Shown: positions 9,311 through 17,610, numbered from the stretch's first letter. The stretch: 64,000 bases of DNA from Candidatus Heritagella intestinalis (GCA_904420555.1 CAJFVO010000003.1:1-64000), one strand, 5' to 3'. Program-made: numbers and translations. The notes: generated by a model not told the origin, from the letters alone.

Positions 9311-10164
9311 CAGTAGGACAGCTTCGGCGGCAAGGGGCCGCCCGGCTGGCAGAGGCCGGCTGTGAGAGTCCGGAATTCGACAGCTTTTGCCTGGCGGAAA
9401 AGGCTTGGGGCCTCGACCAGCAGGCACTTTTGCTGCAAAGTGGACGGCAGGCTTCCCCACAGGAAGAGAAAGCGTTTTTTCGGCTCATTGAAGAGCGGGC
9501 TGGCCGGCGCCCCTTGCAGTATATTTTGGGAACCTGGCCCTTTATGGGCATGGAGCTGGCCGTGGGTGAAGGGGTTCTCTGCCCCCGGGACGACACGGAA
9601 GTGGTGGTGCGCGCCGCGGCAGAGGAGCTCCGGGGCCGGCCCGGCGCTCTTTATGGCGTGGATTTGTGCGGCGGCACCGGAGCCGTGGCCCTGGGATTAT
9701 GCTCCCTTCTCCACTCCCTTTCCATGGACAGTGTAGAGTATCTGGAAGCCGCCTGGGGATTTTTGCAGGAAAATCTCCACCACTTTGGCGGCGGCCGGGT
9801 GCGGCCGGTGCGGGGGGATGTGCTGGACGCTTCTATGCCGGAGAAACTGCTTCAGGGGCCGTTGGATGTGTTGATTTCCAATCCGCCCTATATTGCCTCA
9901 GAAGAGCTGCCCGGTTTACAGGAAGAAGTGCGCCGGGAGCCTGATACAGCCCTGGACGGCGGCCCGGACGGCCTTGTTTTTTACCGGGCCATTGCGGATT
10001 TTTGGGTTCCATGGGTTCGTCCTGGAGGCGTTGTCGCCCTGGAGATTGGAGAAGAGCAGGCAGATCCGGTGTGCCGGCTGCTGGAAAGCGCCGGGGTAAC
10101 GGGGCTGCGGGTCTATCAGGATTTGGGAGGACTGGACCGGGCTGTCACGGGAACGCGAACATAA
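9307..10164 (+). CDS. prmC: Release factor glutamine methyltransferase PrmC
   Basis: A 285-residue S-adenosylmethionine-dependent enzyme that methylates the GGQ glutamine of peptide release factors. The N-terminal substrate-recognition domain ends around residue 85. The catalytic domain has the glycine motif VDLCGGTGAVALGL and the diagnostic NPPY at residues 192-195 (SNPPYIASEEL). Length matches the family. The GTG start overlaps the TGA of the DUF1385 gene. The segment between motif I and NPPY is somewhat unusual in containing a duplicated hydrophobic stretch (LLHSLSMDSVEYLEAA), but nothing essential is missing. Confidence 0.93.
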   Translation: MTVGQLRRQGAARLAEAGCESPEFDSFCLAEKAWGLDQQALLLQSGRQASPQEEKAFFRLIEERAGRRPLQYILGTWPFMGMELAVGEGVLCPRDDTEVVVRAAAEELRGRPGALYGVDLCGGTGAVALGLCSLLHSLSMDSVEYLEAAWGFLQENLHHFGGGRVRPVRGDVLDASMPEKLLQGPLDVLISNPPYIASEELPGLQEEVRREPDTALDGGPDGLVFYRAIADFWVPWVRPGGVVALEIGEEQADPVCRLLESAGVTGLRVYQDLGGLDRAVTGTRT

Positions 10165-10188
10165 ATTCGATTATTTTTCTCGAATCCG

Positions 10189-10217
10189 TTGCTTTTCCCC
10201 GGAGAATCCGATATAAT
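10189..10217 (+). promoter_or_regulatory. recA promoter
   Basis: TTGCTT (10189-10194), a 17-base spacer and TATAAT (10212-10217). An inverted repeat ATTCGA (10165-10170) / TCGAAT (10180-10185) lies just upstream of the -35 box and could be an operator. I find no good match to the classic Gram-positive SOS box. Confidence 0.7.
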
Positions 10218-10296
10218 GAACAATATATGGGCCGGAGGCCGCAGAAGGCTTTCCGGAAGGATACGGACGAAATTTTACCGGAAGGAATGAGAATAG

Positions 10297-11424
10297 ATGG
10301 CAGTTTTTGATAAGGAAAAAGCGCTGGATACAGCGCTGGCGCAGATTGAAAAGCAGTTTGGCAAAGGCGCGGTTATGCGCTTGGGGCAGAATGAGGCTAT
10401 GCAGGTGGACGTGATTCCCACCGGTTCCCTGTCGTTGGATTTGGCGCTGGGGATTGGCGGCCTGCCCAGAGGAAGAATCGTGGAGATCTATGGGCCGGAA
10501 TCTTCCGGTAAGACCACCTTGGCCCTGCACTGTGTGGCGGAGGCCCAGAAGGCCGGCGGCTATGCGGCTTTTATCGATGTGGAGCACGCACTGGACCCGG
10601 TGTACGCCGCAGCTTTGGGCGTGGATGTGGATTCCCTGCTGGTATCCCAGCCGGATACCGGCGAGCAGGCTTTGGAGATTACCGAAGCGCTGGTGCGCTC
10701 CGGTGCCATCGACATTATTGTGGTGGACTCGGTGGCGGCCCTGGTGCCCAAGGCGGAAATCGAAGGGGAAATGGGCGATACCCATGTGGGCCTGCAGGCT
10801 CGGCTGATGTCCCAGGCCCTGCGGAAGCTGGCCGGCGGTATTTCCAAATCCAACTGTGTGGCCGTGTTCATTAACCAGCTCCGGGAAAAGGTGGGCGTAG
10901 TATACGGAAATCCCGAAGTGACCCCCGGCGGCCGGGCATTGAAGTTCTATTCTTCCGTGCGTATTGACGTGCGCAAGGGCGATGCTTTGAAGGACGGCTC
11001 CGAGCGCATCGGTTCCCGTACCCGGGCTAAGGTGGTTAAAAATAAAATGGCCCCGCCTTTCCGGGAAGCAGAGTTTGACGTGATGTATGGCAAGGGCATT
11101 TCCCGTACTGGCGAGCTGCTGGATTTGGCGGTAAAGCTGGATATCGTACAGAAGAGCGGCGCTTGGTTCTCCTATAACGGGGAGCGTCTGGGACAGGGCC
11201 GGGATAAGGTCAAGGAGTTTTTGTCCAGCCACCAAGAGATTTCCGATGAGATTGAGGCAAAGGTCAAAGCCAATGTGGGACGCCTTTACTCTAAGGCCAA
11301 GCCCGCCAAAGGAAGCCCCGCCAAGCCGGTGGAGGTTCCCCAGGAGCCGGAAGAAGCGGCGCAAAAGCCCGCCCGGACTTCGGCAGACGCGGATATTGAC
11401 ATTATTGTGGAAGACGACGAATAA
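10297..11424 (+). CDS. recA: Recombinase RecA
   Basis: A 375-residue RecA, the strand-exchange ATPase of homologous recombination and SOS coprotease. The opening [19 protein letters not shown] is typical; Walker A is GPESSGKT (residues 66-73), Walker B is [10 protein letters not shown], and loop L2 lies near [21 protein letters not shown]. The C-terminus is long and acidic, ending [10 protein letters not shown] after a Pro/Ala/Glu-rich tail, as in many Firmicutes. Ribosome site GGAAGGA precedes the ATG. The stop codon overlaps the recX start. Confidence 0.98.
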   Translation: MAVFDKEKALDTALAQIEKQFGKGAVMRLGQNEAMQVDVIPTGSLSLDLALGIGGLPRGRIVEIYGPESSGKTTLALHCVAEAQKAGGYAAFIDVEHALDPVYAAALGVDVDSLLVSQPDTGEQALEITEALVRSGAIDIIVVDSVAALVPKAEIEGEMGDTHVGLQARLMSQALRKLAGGISKSNCVAVFINQLREKVGVVYGNPEVTPGGRALKFYSSVRIDVRKGDALKDGSERIGSRTRAKVVKNKMAPPFREAEFDVMYGKGISRTGELLDLAVKLDIVQKSGAWFSYNGERLGQGRDKVKEFLSSHQEISDEIEAKVKANVGRLYSKAKPAKGSPAKPVEVPQEPEEAAQKPARTSADADIDIIVEDDE

Positions 11425-12035
11425 TGGAGATTACAGCAATCGAACCCCGGCGGCACCGGCTTTCCCAGCTGTTTTTGGACGGGGAAGCGGCGGTGAAGGT
11501 GGATACGGAAACCCTTCTCCAACAGGGCTGGAAGCCCGGAATGGAGATGACGGACGAGGAGCTTCACGACCTTTTGCAGGCTTCCGACAACCGCCGGGCC
11601 AAAGAAAAGGCCCTGTATTTGCTGGAATACCGGAGCCACTCCAAAAAGGAGCTGACGGATAAAATCAGCCGCACGGCATCCCGGGAAGCAGCGGAGGCAG
11701 CGGCCCAGCGCATGGAAGAGCTGGGGCTCATCAATGATGAAGCCTATGCCCGGGAGTTGGCCCGTAGCCTTTTGGAGCGCAAGGGGTACGGTGTGCGCCG
11801 GGCCCGGCAGGAGCTGCTGCAAAAGGGCATTGACCGGGAACTGGTGGAGGAAATTTTGGAAGAACAGGCTCCCGACCCCCGGGAAAAGCTCCGGGAAATT
11901 GTGGAGCGGAAATATCAGGACCGCCTGGGGGATGAAAAAGGCTATCGCCGCACAGTGGCGGCCCTGCAGCGCCTGGGCTATGGATATGAGGATATCCGGG
12001 CAGTGCTCCGGGAATTTTCCCAGGAAGAGGATTGA
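11424..12035 (+). CDS. recX: Regulatory protein RecX
   Basis: A 203-residue RecX-family protein, a modulator that binds RecA filaments. The repeated three-helix RecX units are visible: ALYLLEYRSHSKKELTDKI, then ELGLINDEAYARELARSLL, then GVRRARQELLQKGIDRELV, and a final HDxxDI-like unit ending YRRTVAALQRLGYGYEDIRAV. The ATG overlaps the recA stop as TAATG, so the two are translationally coupled, a common arrangement. An N-terminal extension of about 60 residues resembles that of other Firmicutes RecX proteins. Confidence 0.93.
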   Translation: MEITAIEPRRHRLSQLFLDGEAAVKVDTETLLQQGWKPGMEMTDEELHDLLQASDNRRAKEKALYLLEYRSHSKKELTDKISRTASREAAEAAAQRMEELGLINDEAYARELARSLLERKGYGVRRARQELLQKGIDRELVEEILEEQAPDPREKLREIVERKYQDRLGDEKGYRRTVAALQRLGYGYEDIRAVLREFSQEED

Positions 12036-12043
12036 AACACAAC

Positions 12044-12064
12044 GGGCGCATAGCCAAAGCGCCC
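12044..12064 (+). terminator. Weak hairpin after recX
   Basis: GGGCGC and GCGCCC form a six-pair stem with a loop of about nine bases. No good T-run follows, so it may be a processing or pausing site rather than a full terminator. Confidence 0.35.
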
Positions 12065-12094
12065 CTATCATAGATTGAGAGTAGGATGAAAGTT

Positions 12095-13423
12095 ATGGCA
12101 GTAAAAGTGGGAATGGTGAGCCTTGGCTGCGCCAAAAACCAGGTAGATGGAGAGGTCCTCATGGCCTCCCTGAAAAACGCCGGATATGAGCTTTGTGACG
12201 ATGCGGCTTTGGCAGATGTGGCCATTGTCAACACCTGCGGCTTTATTGAAAGCGCAAAGGCCGAGTCCATTGAGGAAATTTTAGAGCTGGTCACCCTGAA
12301 AAAGGAGGGCCGCATCAAGAAAATCGTAGTGACCGGATGTCTTTCCGAGCGCTATCAGGAGCAGATTCGCAAGGAGATTCCCGAGGTGGACGCGGCGGTG
12401 GGCATCGGCGCCAACGGGGAAATCGCGGAGATCATCGGGCAAGTGATGGCCGGGGAAACGCCGGAAGTCTTCCCTGATAAAGAGAAAATGCCCCTGTGCG
12501 GCGACCGGGAGCTCTCCACTCCCAGCTATTTCGCCTATCTGAAAATTGCCGAGGGCTGCGATAATCGCTGTACCTACTGTGCCATTCCCCTCATCCGGGG
12601 CGGCTACCGCAGCCGCAGTATGGAGAGCATTGTGGAGGAAGCGGAAAAGCTGGCTGCCGGCGGCGCGAAGGAGCTCATCGTCATTGCCCAGGATACCAGC
12701 CGTTACGGCTTGGACCTCTATGGGGAGCTGAAGCTGCCGGAGTTGCTGCGCCGGCTCTGCGCTATTGACGGGGTGCGCTGGATTCGCCTGCTCTATTGTT
12801 ATCCGGATACCATCACCGATGAACTGCTGGACGTTATGGCCAGCGAGGAAAAAATCGTCAAATACATCGACCTGCCCTTGCAGCACGCTTCCGGCAGGGT
12901 GCTCCGCGCTATGAACCGCCGGGGGGATCGGGAGTCCTTGACCCAGCTCATCGCCCATATGCGGGAGAAGATTCCGGGCCTGATTCTGCGCACCACCTTG
13001 ATTACCGGTTTCCCTGGGGAGACGGAGGAGGACTTTGCGGAGTTGTCCCAGTTTGTCCAGGACGTCCGGTTTGACCGCCTGGGCTGCTTTGCCTATTCTC
13101 AGGAGGAGGGCACTCCCGCTGCCGAACTGCCGGATCAGGTGGAAGAGGACGTGAAGAACCACCGGGCAGAGATCATTATGGAGCAGCAGATGGAGATCAT
13201 GCAGCAAAAGGGCGAGGCCATGATCGGAAAAGCGGTTACGGTCCTCACTGAGGGCTTTGACCGGTATGCAGAGTGCTATTTTGGCCGCACGGTTGCCGAT
13301 TCCCCGGACATTGACGGGAAAGTGTTTTTCACGGCGGCAGGCAATAAACCCTATTTCGGGCAGTTTGTCAAGGTGCGCATTGATGACTGCATCGACTGCG
13401 ACCTGACGGGCCAGCGGATTTGA
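12095..13423 (+). CDS. rimO: Ribosomal protein uS12 methylthiotransferase RimO
   Basis: A 442-residue radical-SAM methylthiotransferase that adds a methylthio group to an aspartate of ribosomal protein S12. The N-terminal MTTase domain has the three iron-sulfur cysteines (SLGCAKNQVD, VNTCGFI, VVTGCLSER). The radical SAM domain has CDNRCTYCAIP, the CxxxCxxC cluster ligand. A C-terminal TRAM domain follows. The sequence SLGCAKNQVD distinguishes RimO from MiaB. I prefer the ATG at 12095 because AGGA is about eight bases upstream; an ATG nine bases earlier is also in frame. Confidence 0.95.
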   Translation: MAVKVGMVSLGCAKNQVDGEVLMASLKNAGYELCDDAALADVAIVNTCGFIESAKAESIEEILELVTLKKEGRIKKIVVTGCLSERYQEQIRKEIPEVDAAVGIGANGEIAEIIGQVMAGETPEVFPDKEKMPLCGDRELSTPSYFAYLKIAEGCDNRCTYCAIPLIRGGYRSRSMESIVEEAEKLAAGGAKELIVIAQDTSRYGLDLYGELKLPELLRRLCAIDGVRWIRLLYCYPDTITDELLDVMASEEKIVKYIDLPLQHASGRVLRAMNRRGDRESLTQLIAHMREKIPGLILRTTLITGFPGETEEDFAELSQFVQDVRFDRLGCFAYSQEEGTPAAELPDQVEEDVKNHRAEIIMEQQMEIMQQKGEAMIGKAVTVLTEGFDRYAECYFGRTVADSPDIDGKVFFTAAGNKPYFGQFVKVRIDDCIDCDLTGQRI

Positions 13424-13451
13424 CAGATGAGATTCAGGAGGTGCGTTGGCA

Positions 13452-14039
13452 ATGAACCTGCCCAATAAACTGACAGTGCTGCGCATGGTGCTGGTGCCCT
13501 TTTTTGTGCTGGCCCTGCTGTGGCCCTTCCCCCATCACTATTTGGTGGCCCTGATTCTGTTCGGAGCGGCCTCCTATACGGACCATTTGGACGGAAAGCT
13601 GGCCCGGAAAAATAATCAGATCACGGATTTCGGAAAATTCATGGATCCCCTGGCAGATAAGATTTTGGTAATCTCAGCGCTGGTGTGCTTTGTGAGCCTG
13701 GGATTGTGCGATGTGTGGCTGGTGCTGCTGATTATCGCCCGGGAATTCATGGTGACGTCTGTGCGGCTGGTGGCGGCTGGCAAAGGGAAAGTCATCGCCG
13801 CTAATAATTGGGGAAAACTCAAGACCGTGAGCCAGATTGTGGCCATCTGCGTGATTCTCTTTACCCAGTATTTGCAGGAGCTGGGCAGTCTGGGGGTTCT
13901 CCCCTGGATCAGCGAGGAAACGGCAGTACTGTTCTGGTGCATCGGGGAAATTTTCCTTGCGGCGGCTACGCTGTTTTCCGTGCTGTCGGGGCTCATTTAC
14001 CTGCGGCAGAACTGGGAGCTGGTGCGCACAGCCAAATGA
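13452..14039 (+). CDS. pgsA: CDP-diacylglycerol-glycerol-3-phosphate 3-phosphatidyltransferase
   Basis: A 195-residue integral membrane enzyme making phosphatidylglycerolphosphate, the first committed step of anionic phospholipid synthesis. The CDP-alcohol phosphotransferase signature D-G-x2-A-R-x8-G-x3-D-x3-D is complete in the segment starting DHLDGKLARK and ending FGKFMDPLADK. Four or five membrane helices are visible. AGGAGG at 13437-13442 sits nine bases before ATG 13452; a TTG two codons earlier is less likely. It follows rimO by 28 bases, so the two are probably co-transcribed. Confidence 0.93.
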   Translation: MNLPNKLTVLRMVLVPFFVLALLWPFPHHYLVALILFGAASYTDHLDGKLARKNNQITDFGKFMDPLADKILVISALVCFVSLGLCDVWLVLLIIAREFMVTSVRLVAAGKGKVIAANNWGKLKTVSQIVAICVILFTQYLQELGSLGVLPWISEETAVLFWCIGEIFLAAATLFSVLSGLIYLRQNWELVRTAK

Positions 14040-14045
14040 TCCCCC

Positions 14046-14074
14046 TTTACAAATGGGAGGATTCCCGGTATACT
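14046..14074 (+). promoter_or_regulatory. Promoter of the cysteine T-box operon
   Basis: TTTACA (14046-14051) and TATACT (14069-14074) with a 17-base spacer, about 90 bases upstream of T-box stem I. Confidence 0.65.
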
Positions 14075-14162
14075 GGGGATAAGGAAAAGACAAAATGTCC
14101 CGCCGGCGCATACCTTGTGATAGCGGCAGGGATACCGCACAATTGAATCGCAGAAAGGCAAT

Positions 14163-14400
14163 GCATAGGAAAAGTACCGGGAAACGGATGCACCAGAGAG
14201 AAGGCGTCAGCGGCTGAAAGCGCCTTTGGCAGAAGTCCGGGAAATGCGCCTGTGCAGGTGGAAAAAAACCGTGCCGGCCGGGGGAAATCCCGGCCCGAAT
14301 CAGCCCCGTTACCGGCTGTCTGAGAGACAAATCAGAGTGGAACCGCGACGAAACGCCGCCTCTGTCCCCTTTTGGGGATGGGGGCGTTTTTGTTTTCTGT
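14163..14400 (+). promoter_or_regulatory. T-box riboswitch specific for tRNA-Cys
   Basis: A T-box leader that senses uncharged tRNA-Cys. Stem I base: GCATAGG (14163-14169) pairs with CCTGTGC (14249-14255). The specifier loop has AGTA on its 5' side (14173-14176) and GAAATGCG on its 3' side (14241-14248); it is closed above by CCGG (14177-14180) with CCGG (14237-14240). The specifier codon is TGC (14245-14247), cysteine. The 3' end carries the conserved T-box AGAGTGGAACCGCG (14334-14347), followed by an intrinsic terminator. The genes downstream, cysE and cysS, fit the codon exactly. Confidence 0.95.
14351..14395 (+). terminator. T-box regulated terminator
   Basis: AACGCC pairs with GGCGTT, and GTCCCC with GGGGAT, around a TTTT loop; TTTTTGTTTT follows. 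Part of its 5' arm is next to the T-box sequence, so the antiterminator competes with it when uncharged tRNA is bound. Confidence 0.85.
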
Positions 14401-14416
14401 GGAGAGGAGAAGCGAT

Positions 14417-15085
14417 ATGTTTGACCGATTAAAAGAAGAGTTGGATTCCATTATGGCCCGGGACCCGGCAGCCCGAAGCCGGGCGGAAGTGTATTTCCTC
14501 TATTCCGGCTTTAAGGCCGTGCGGTCGTACCGGCGGGCCAACTGGTTCTACCGCCACAACCATAAGCTCATTGCCCGGTGGATCAGCCAGCGTTCCCGGC
14601 ATAAGACCGGCATTGAAATCCACCCCGGGGCCACCATCGGCAAGGGGCTGTTTATCGATCACGGCATGGGGGTGGTCATCGGCGAGACCACGGAAATCGG
14701 CGATAACTGCACCCTGTATCAGAATGTGACCCTGGGCGGCACCGGCAAGGAGCACGGCAAGCGCCACCCCACCCTGGGGGATAATGTGCTGGTAGGCGCC
14801 GGGGCCAAGGTGCTGGGGCCCTTCCGGGTGGGAGACAACGCCCGGGTAGCCGCTGGCGCCGTGGTATTGGAGGAAGTCCCCGACAATGCCACGGCCGTGG
14901 GCGTTCCGGCTCGGATTGTCCGGGTCAACGGCCAGAAGGTCACCCATCCCTCGGAGAACCTGGACCAGATCCATGTGGCCGACCCCCTGTCCCAGTGCCT
15001 GTGTCAAATGCAGCTGGAAACTGGACGGCTGGAAAAGCGTCTGGAAGAACTGGAAGAGCGCTGCAAAGAAGAGGACGCTTCATAA
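14417..15085 (+). CDS. cysE: Serine O-acetyltransferase
   Basis: A 222-residue enzyme that acetylates serine to O-acetylserine, the precursor for cysteine. After a helical N-terminus comes a left-handed beta helix built from hexapeptide repeats: IEIHPGATIGKGLFIDHGMG, VVIGETTEIGDNC, GARHP-like GKRHPTLGDNVLVGAG and AKVLGPFRVGDNARVAAGA. The catalytic His lies in FIDHGMGVVIGE. ATG 14417 is preceded by GGAGAGGAGAAG. It is the first gene under the Cys T-box, so its expression should rise when tRNA-Cys is uncharged. Confidence 0.95.
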   Translation: MFDRLKEELDSIMARDPAARSRAEVYFLYSGFKAVRSYRRANWFYRHNHKLIARWISQRSRHKTGIEIHPGATIGKGLFIDHGMGVVIGETTEIGDNCTLYQNVTLGGTGKEHGKRHPTLGDNVLVGAGAKVLGPFRVGDNARVAAGAVVLEEVPDNATAVGVPARIVRVNGQKVTHPSENLDQIHVADPLSQCLCQMQLETGRLEKRLEELEERCKEEDAS

Positions 15086-15139
15086 AAGAGCAAATCTTTT
15101 GATAAAATAAAGAAAGAAACCGTTAAAGGAGAATGAATC

Positions 15140-16537
15140 ATGAAAATTTACAACACCATGTCCCGTCAAAAGGAAGAACTGGTGCCCATGGAGCCGGGCA
15201 AGCTGAAAATCTATGCTTGCGGCCCTACGGTGTACAACTATATTCACATCGGCAACGCCCGTCCCATCTGCGTCTTTGATGTGCTCCGCCGCTATTTGGA
15301 GTACCGGGGCTATCAGGTGACCTATGTGCAGAACTTCACGGACATCGACGACAAGATCATCAACAAGGCCAATGAAGAGGGCACGGATTACCTGACGGTT
15401 TCCCGCCGGTATATGGAGGAGTACAAGAAGGACGCCCAGGGCCTCAACGTCCGGCCCGCTGACATCCACCCCCTGGCCACGGAGAACATTGACGAGATTA
15501 TCGCCATGGTTTCCCGGTTGGAGGAAAAGGGCTACGCCTACGCCGTCAACGGAGATGTGTACTTCCGCACCAACAAATTCAAAGAGTACGGCAAGCTCTC
15601 CCATCAGCCCCTGGAGGAGCTGCAGGCCGGGGCTCGGATTACCGTGGAGGACGTGAAGGAAGACCCCATGGATTTCGCTGTTTGGAAGGCCGCCAAGCCC
15701 GGCGAGCCCTACTGGGAGTCCCCCTGGGGCAAGGGCCGGCCCGGCTGGCACATTGAGTGCTCCGCCATGGTGCGCCGGTATCTGGGAGAGACCATTGACC
15801 TGCACTGCGGCGGCCAGGATTTGATTTTTCCCCACCACGAAAACGAGATTGCCCAGAGCGAGTGCTGCAACGGCGCACCCTTTGCCCATTACTGGATGCA
15901 CAACGGCTACATCAATGTGGACAACAAGAAGATGAGCAAGTCCCTGGGGAACTTCTTCACCGTCCGGGACGTAGCGGAAAAGTACGGTTATGAACCCATT
16001 CGCTACCTGATGGTTTCCTCCCACTACCGGATGCCCATCAACTACAGCGTGGACATTATTGAGCAGTGTAAGGCCTCTCTGGAGCGTTTGTATAACTGCC
16101 GGGATAATCTTCGCTTCCTCCTGGAAAACGCCTCTGGGAGCCTCAGAGAGGAAGAGAACGCCATTCTGGACACCCTTGGGAAGTACCGGGAGGAATTCAT
16201 CGCCGCCATGGACGACGACCTGAATACCGCCGACGGTCTGGCTGCCCTGTTCGGCATGGCCCGGGAAATCAATTCCCACATTAACGGGGAGTCTTCCAAA
16301 GAGCTGTGCCAGCAGGCGTTGGACCTGTATATGGAGCTGGCCAATGTGCTGGGACTCTTGTATGTGGAGAAGGACAATACCCTGGACCAGGAAATCGAGG
16401 ACCTCATCGCCCGCCGCACCGAGGCCCGGAAAAACAAGGATTGGGCCACTGCTGACGCCATCCGGGATGAGCTGAAGGCCCGCCATGTGGTACTGGAGGA
16501 CACCCCCCAGGGCGTTAAGTGGCATATTGAAGGATAA
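15140..16537 (+). CDS. cysS: Cysteinyl-tRNA synthetase
   Basis: A 465-residue class I aminoacyl-tRNA synthetase charging tRNA-Cys. The HIGH box is HIGN at residues 36-39 and the KMSKS loop is exactly KMSKS at 264-268. Zinc-binding residues of the family are seen in YACGPTVYN, the WHIECSAM segment and the FPHHENEIAQSE segment, which also bind the cysteine thiol. Length is normal. It follows cysE by 54 bases and precedes ybaK by 14, forming one T-box controlled unit. Confidence 0.97.
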   Translation: MKIYNTMSRQKEELVPMEPGKLKIYACGPTVYNYIHIGNARPICVFDVLRRYLEYRGYQVTYVQNFTDIDDKIINKANEEGTDYLTVSRRYMEEYKKDAQGLNVRPADIHPLATENIDEIIAMVSRLEEKGYAYAVNGDVYFRTNKFKEYGKLSHQPLEELQAGARITVEDVKEDPMDFAVWKAAKPGEPYWESPWGKGRPGWHIECSAMVRRYLGETIDLHCGGQDLIFPHHENEIAQSECCNGAPFAHYWMHNGYINVDNKKMSKSLGNFFTVRDVAEKYGYEPIRYLMVSSHYRMPINYSVDIIEQCKASLERLYNCRDNLRFLLENASGSLREEENAILDTLGKYREEFIAAMDDDLNTADGLAALFGMAREINSHINGESSKELCQQALDLYMELANVLGLLYVEKDNTLDQEIEDLIARRTEARKNKDWATADAIRDELKARHVVLEDTPQGVKWHIEG

Positions 16538-16551
16538 AGGAGGCGGCCTCT

Positions 16552-17043
16552 GTGGCCAAAAAGGAAGAAAAGACCAACGTCATGCGGGCGCTGGATAAAG
16601 CCCACATCCCCTACCGCCACTACGCCTATCCGGTGGAGGACGGCCATATTGACGGGGCGGCCGTAGCCGCCAAGCTGGGGCAGAATCCGGAGCAGGTGTT
16701 CAAAACCCTGGTGACCAAGGGCGCTGGCGGAGGCTATTTCGTGTTTGTCATTCCCGTGGCAAAAGAATTGGATTTGAAGGCCGCCGCCCGGGCTGTGGGG
16801 GAGAAATCCGTCTCCATGATTCCCGTGGCGGAAATCAACCGGGTCACCGGCTATATCCGAGGCGGCTGCTCCCCTATCGGCATGAAAAAGCGGTATCCCA
16901 CGGTGGTGGACGAAAGCAGCCTGGAATTTGACACCATTATTTTCAGCGCCGGACGCATTGGCGCCCAGGTAGAGGTGGCGCCCAAAGACCTGTTGGGACT
17001 GATTGGAGGGAAAACTGCCCCTATTACCGCCCACACGGCCTGA
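16552..17043 (+). CDS. ybaK: Cys-tRNA(Pro) deacylase YbaK/EbsC
   Basis: A 163-residue trans-editing enzyme that hydrolyses cysteine mischarged onto tRNA-Pro by prolyl-tRNA synthetase. The YbaK/EbsC fold is recognised from VFKTLVTKG (with the catalytic Lys-equivalent in FKTL), FVIPVAKELDLKAAA and GYIRGGCSPIGMKK. Start is GTG with AAAGGAGG upstream. Its place at the end of the cysE-cysS operon means editing capacity rises with cysteine supply and charging, a sensible arrangement. A specific tRNA substrate other than tRNA-Pro cannot be ruled out. Confidence 0.92.
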   Translation: MAKKEEKTNVMRALDKAHIPYRHYAYPVEDGHIDGAAVAAKLGQNPEQVFKTLVTKGAGGGYFVFVIPVAKELDLKAAARAVGEKSVSMIPVAEINRVTGYIRGGCSPIGMKKRYPTVVDESSLEFDTIIFSAGRIGAQVEVAPKDLLGLIGGKTAPITAHTA

Positions 17044-17078
17044 CATTTCCCGGCGAAAAGGCAATCAATAAAAAATCG

Positions 17079-17120
17079 GGGCTTCGGAAAGCAGATTTCT
17101 GCCTCCGGAGCCTCTTTTTT
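17079..17120 (+). terminator. Terminator of the cysE-cysS-ybaK operon
   Basis: GGCTTCGG pairs with CCGGAGCC and an inner GCAGA pairs with TCTGC; a run of six T follows at 17115-17120. Confidence 0.8.
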
Positions 17121-17166
17121 GTGCCTAAAAATCTGTGGTAAAACCATGTTATAAAATTAACAATTA

Positions 17167-17195
17167 TTGACAACCTCCAACAAATAATTTATACT
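17167..17195 (+). promoter_or_regulatory. Strong promoter for the DUF1874-like gene
   Basis: Perfect TTGACA (17167-17172), 17-base spacer, TATACT (17190-17195), 33 bases before the ATG. One of the best promoters in the window. Confidence 0.8.
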
Positions 17196-17227
17196 GAAAA
17201 TAATAAACTGAAAGGGGTGTTTCCGGT

Positions 17228-17602
17228 ATGTCATCCAATCCGCTGCTTTTGCTGGATAACAGCGCCATGATGTCGGTAATCAATCGGGGTGTTTTCAAAT
17301 GCACGGACGTGACCTTCGAAGAGGCCAAAGCAATTTTGGAAATGCACGATGAAGACGATGTTCTCCAGTGCTTCACCAATCTGGATATCCAGAATATTAT
17401 TTTTGAATATCTGGGCATCCGCAAGCGCAACTACCAGTATAAACACATCCGCGATATGAAGGTCATGCAGGACGGCCTGGTGTTCAAGCTGTATGTAACG
17501 CCTTCGGAAACACAGCCCGTTATCGTGACGGATAAGGGCAACGAGGCCAAGAAGATTCAGAATATCTATGTGTACTGTCAGATGATTTCCCGAATCGAAT
17601 AA
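17228..17602 (+). CDS. Unknown 124-residue protein, possible DUF1874-like fold
   Basis: A small cytoplasmic protein with no family I can name with certainty. The pattern is N-terminal strand LLLLDNSAMMSVI, then a helix EEAKAILEMH, a second helix IQNIIFEYLGI followed by NYQ, and a strand GLVFKLYVTPSE. This order is reminiscent of the DUF1874/STIV B116 family, which includes viral and cellular cyclic-tetra-adenylate ring nucleases. The catalytic His of those enzymes (in S-x-x-G-H) has no counterpart here; the matching place reads TNLD. Ribosome site AAAGGGG precedes the ATG. It stands alone between its own strong promoter and terminator. The family assignment is tentative. Confidence 0.65.
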   Translation: MSSNPLLLLDNSAMMSVINRGVFKCTDVTFEEAKAILEMHDEDDVLQCFTNLDIQNIIFEYLGIRKRNYQYKHIRDMKVMQDGLVFKLYVTPSETQPVIVTDKGNEAKKIQNIYVYCQMISRIE

Positions 17603-17610
17603 GCGGCGCA

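Noticed and set aside
6086-9460. Very long open frame on the minus strand (more than 1100 codons) opposite the two-component and DUF1385 genes
   Set aside because: It runs antisense to four well recognised genes; its composition (His, Gly, Gln-rich) is that of a shadow frame in GC-rich DNA, with no ribosome site or known motif.
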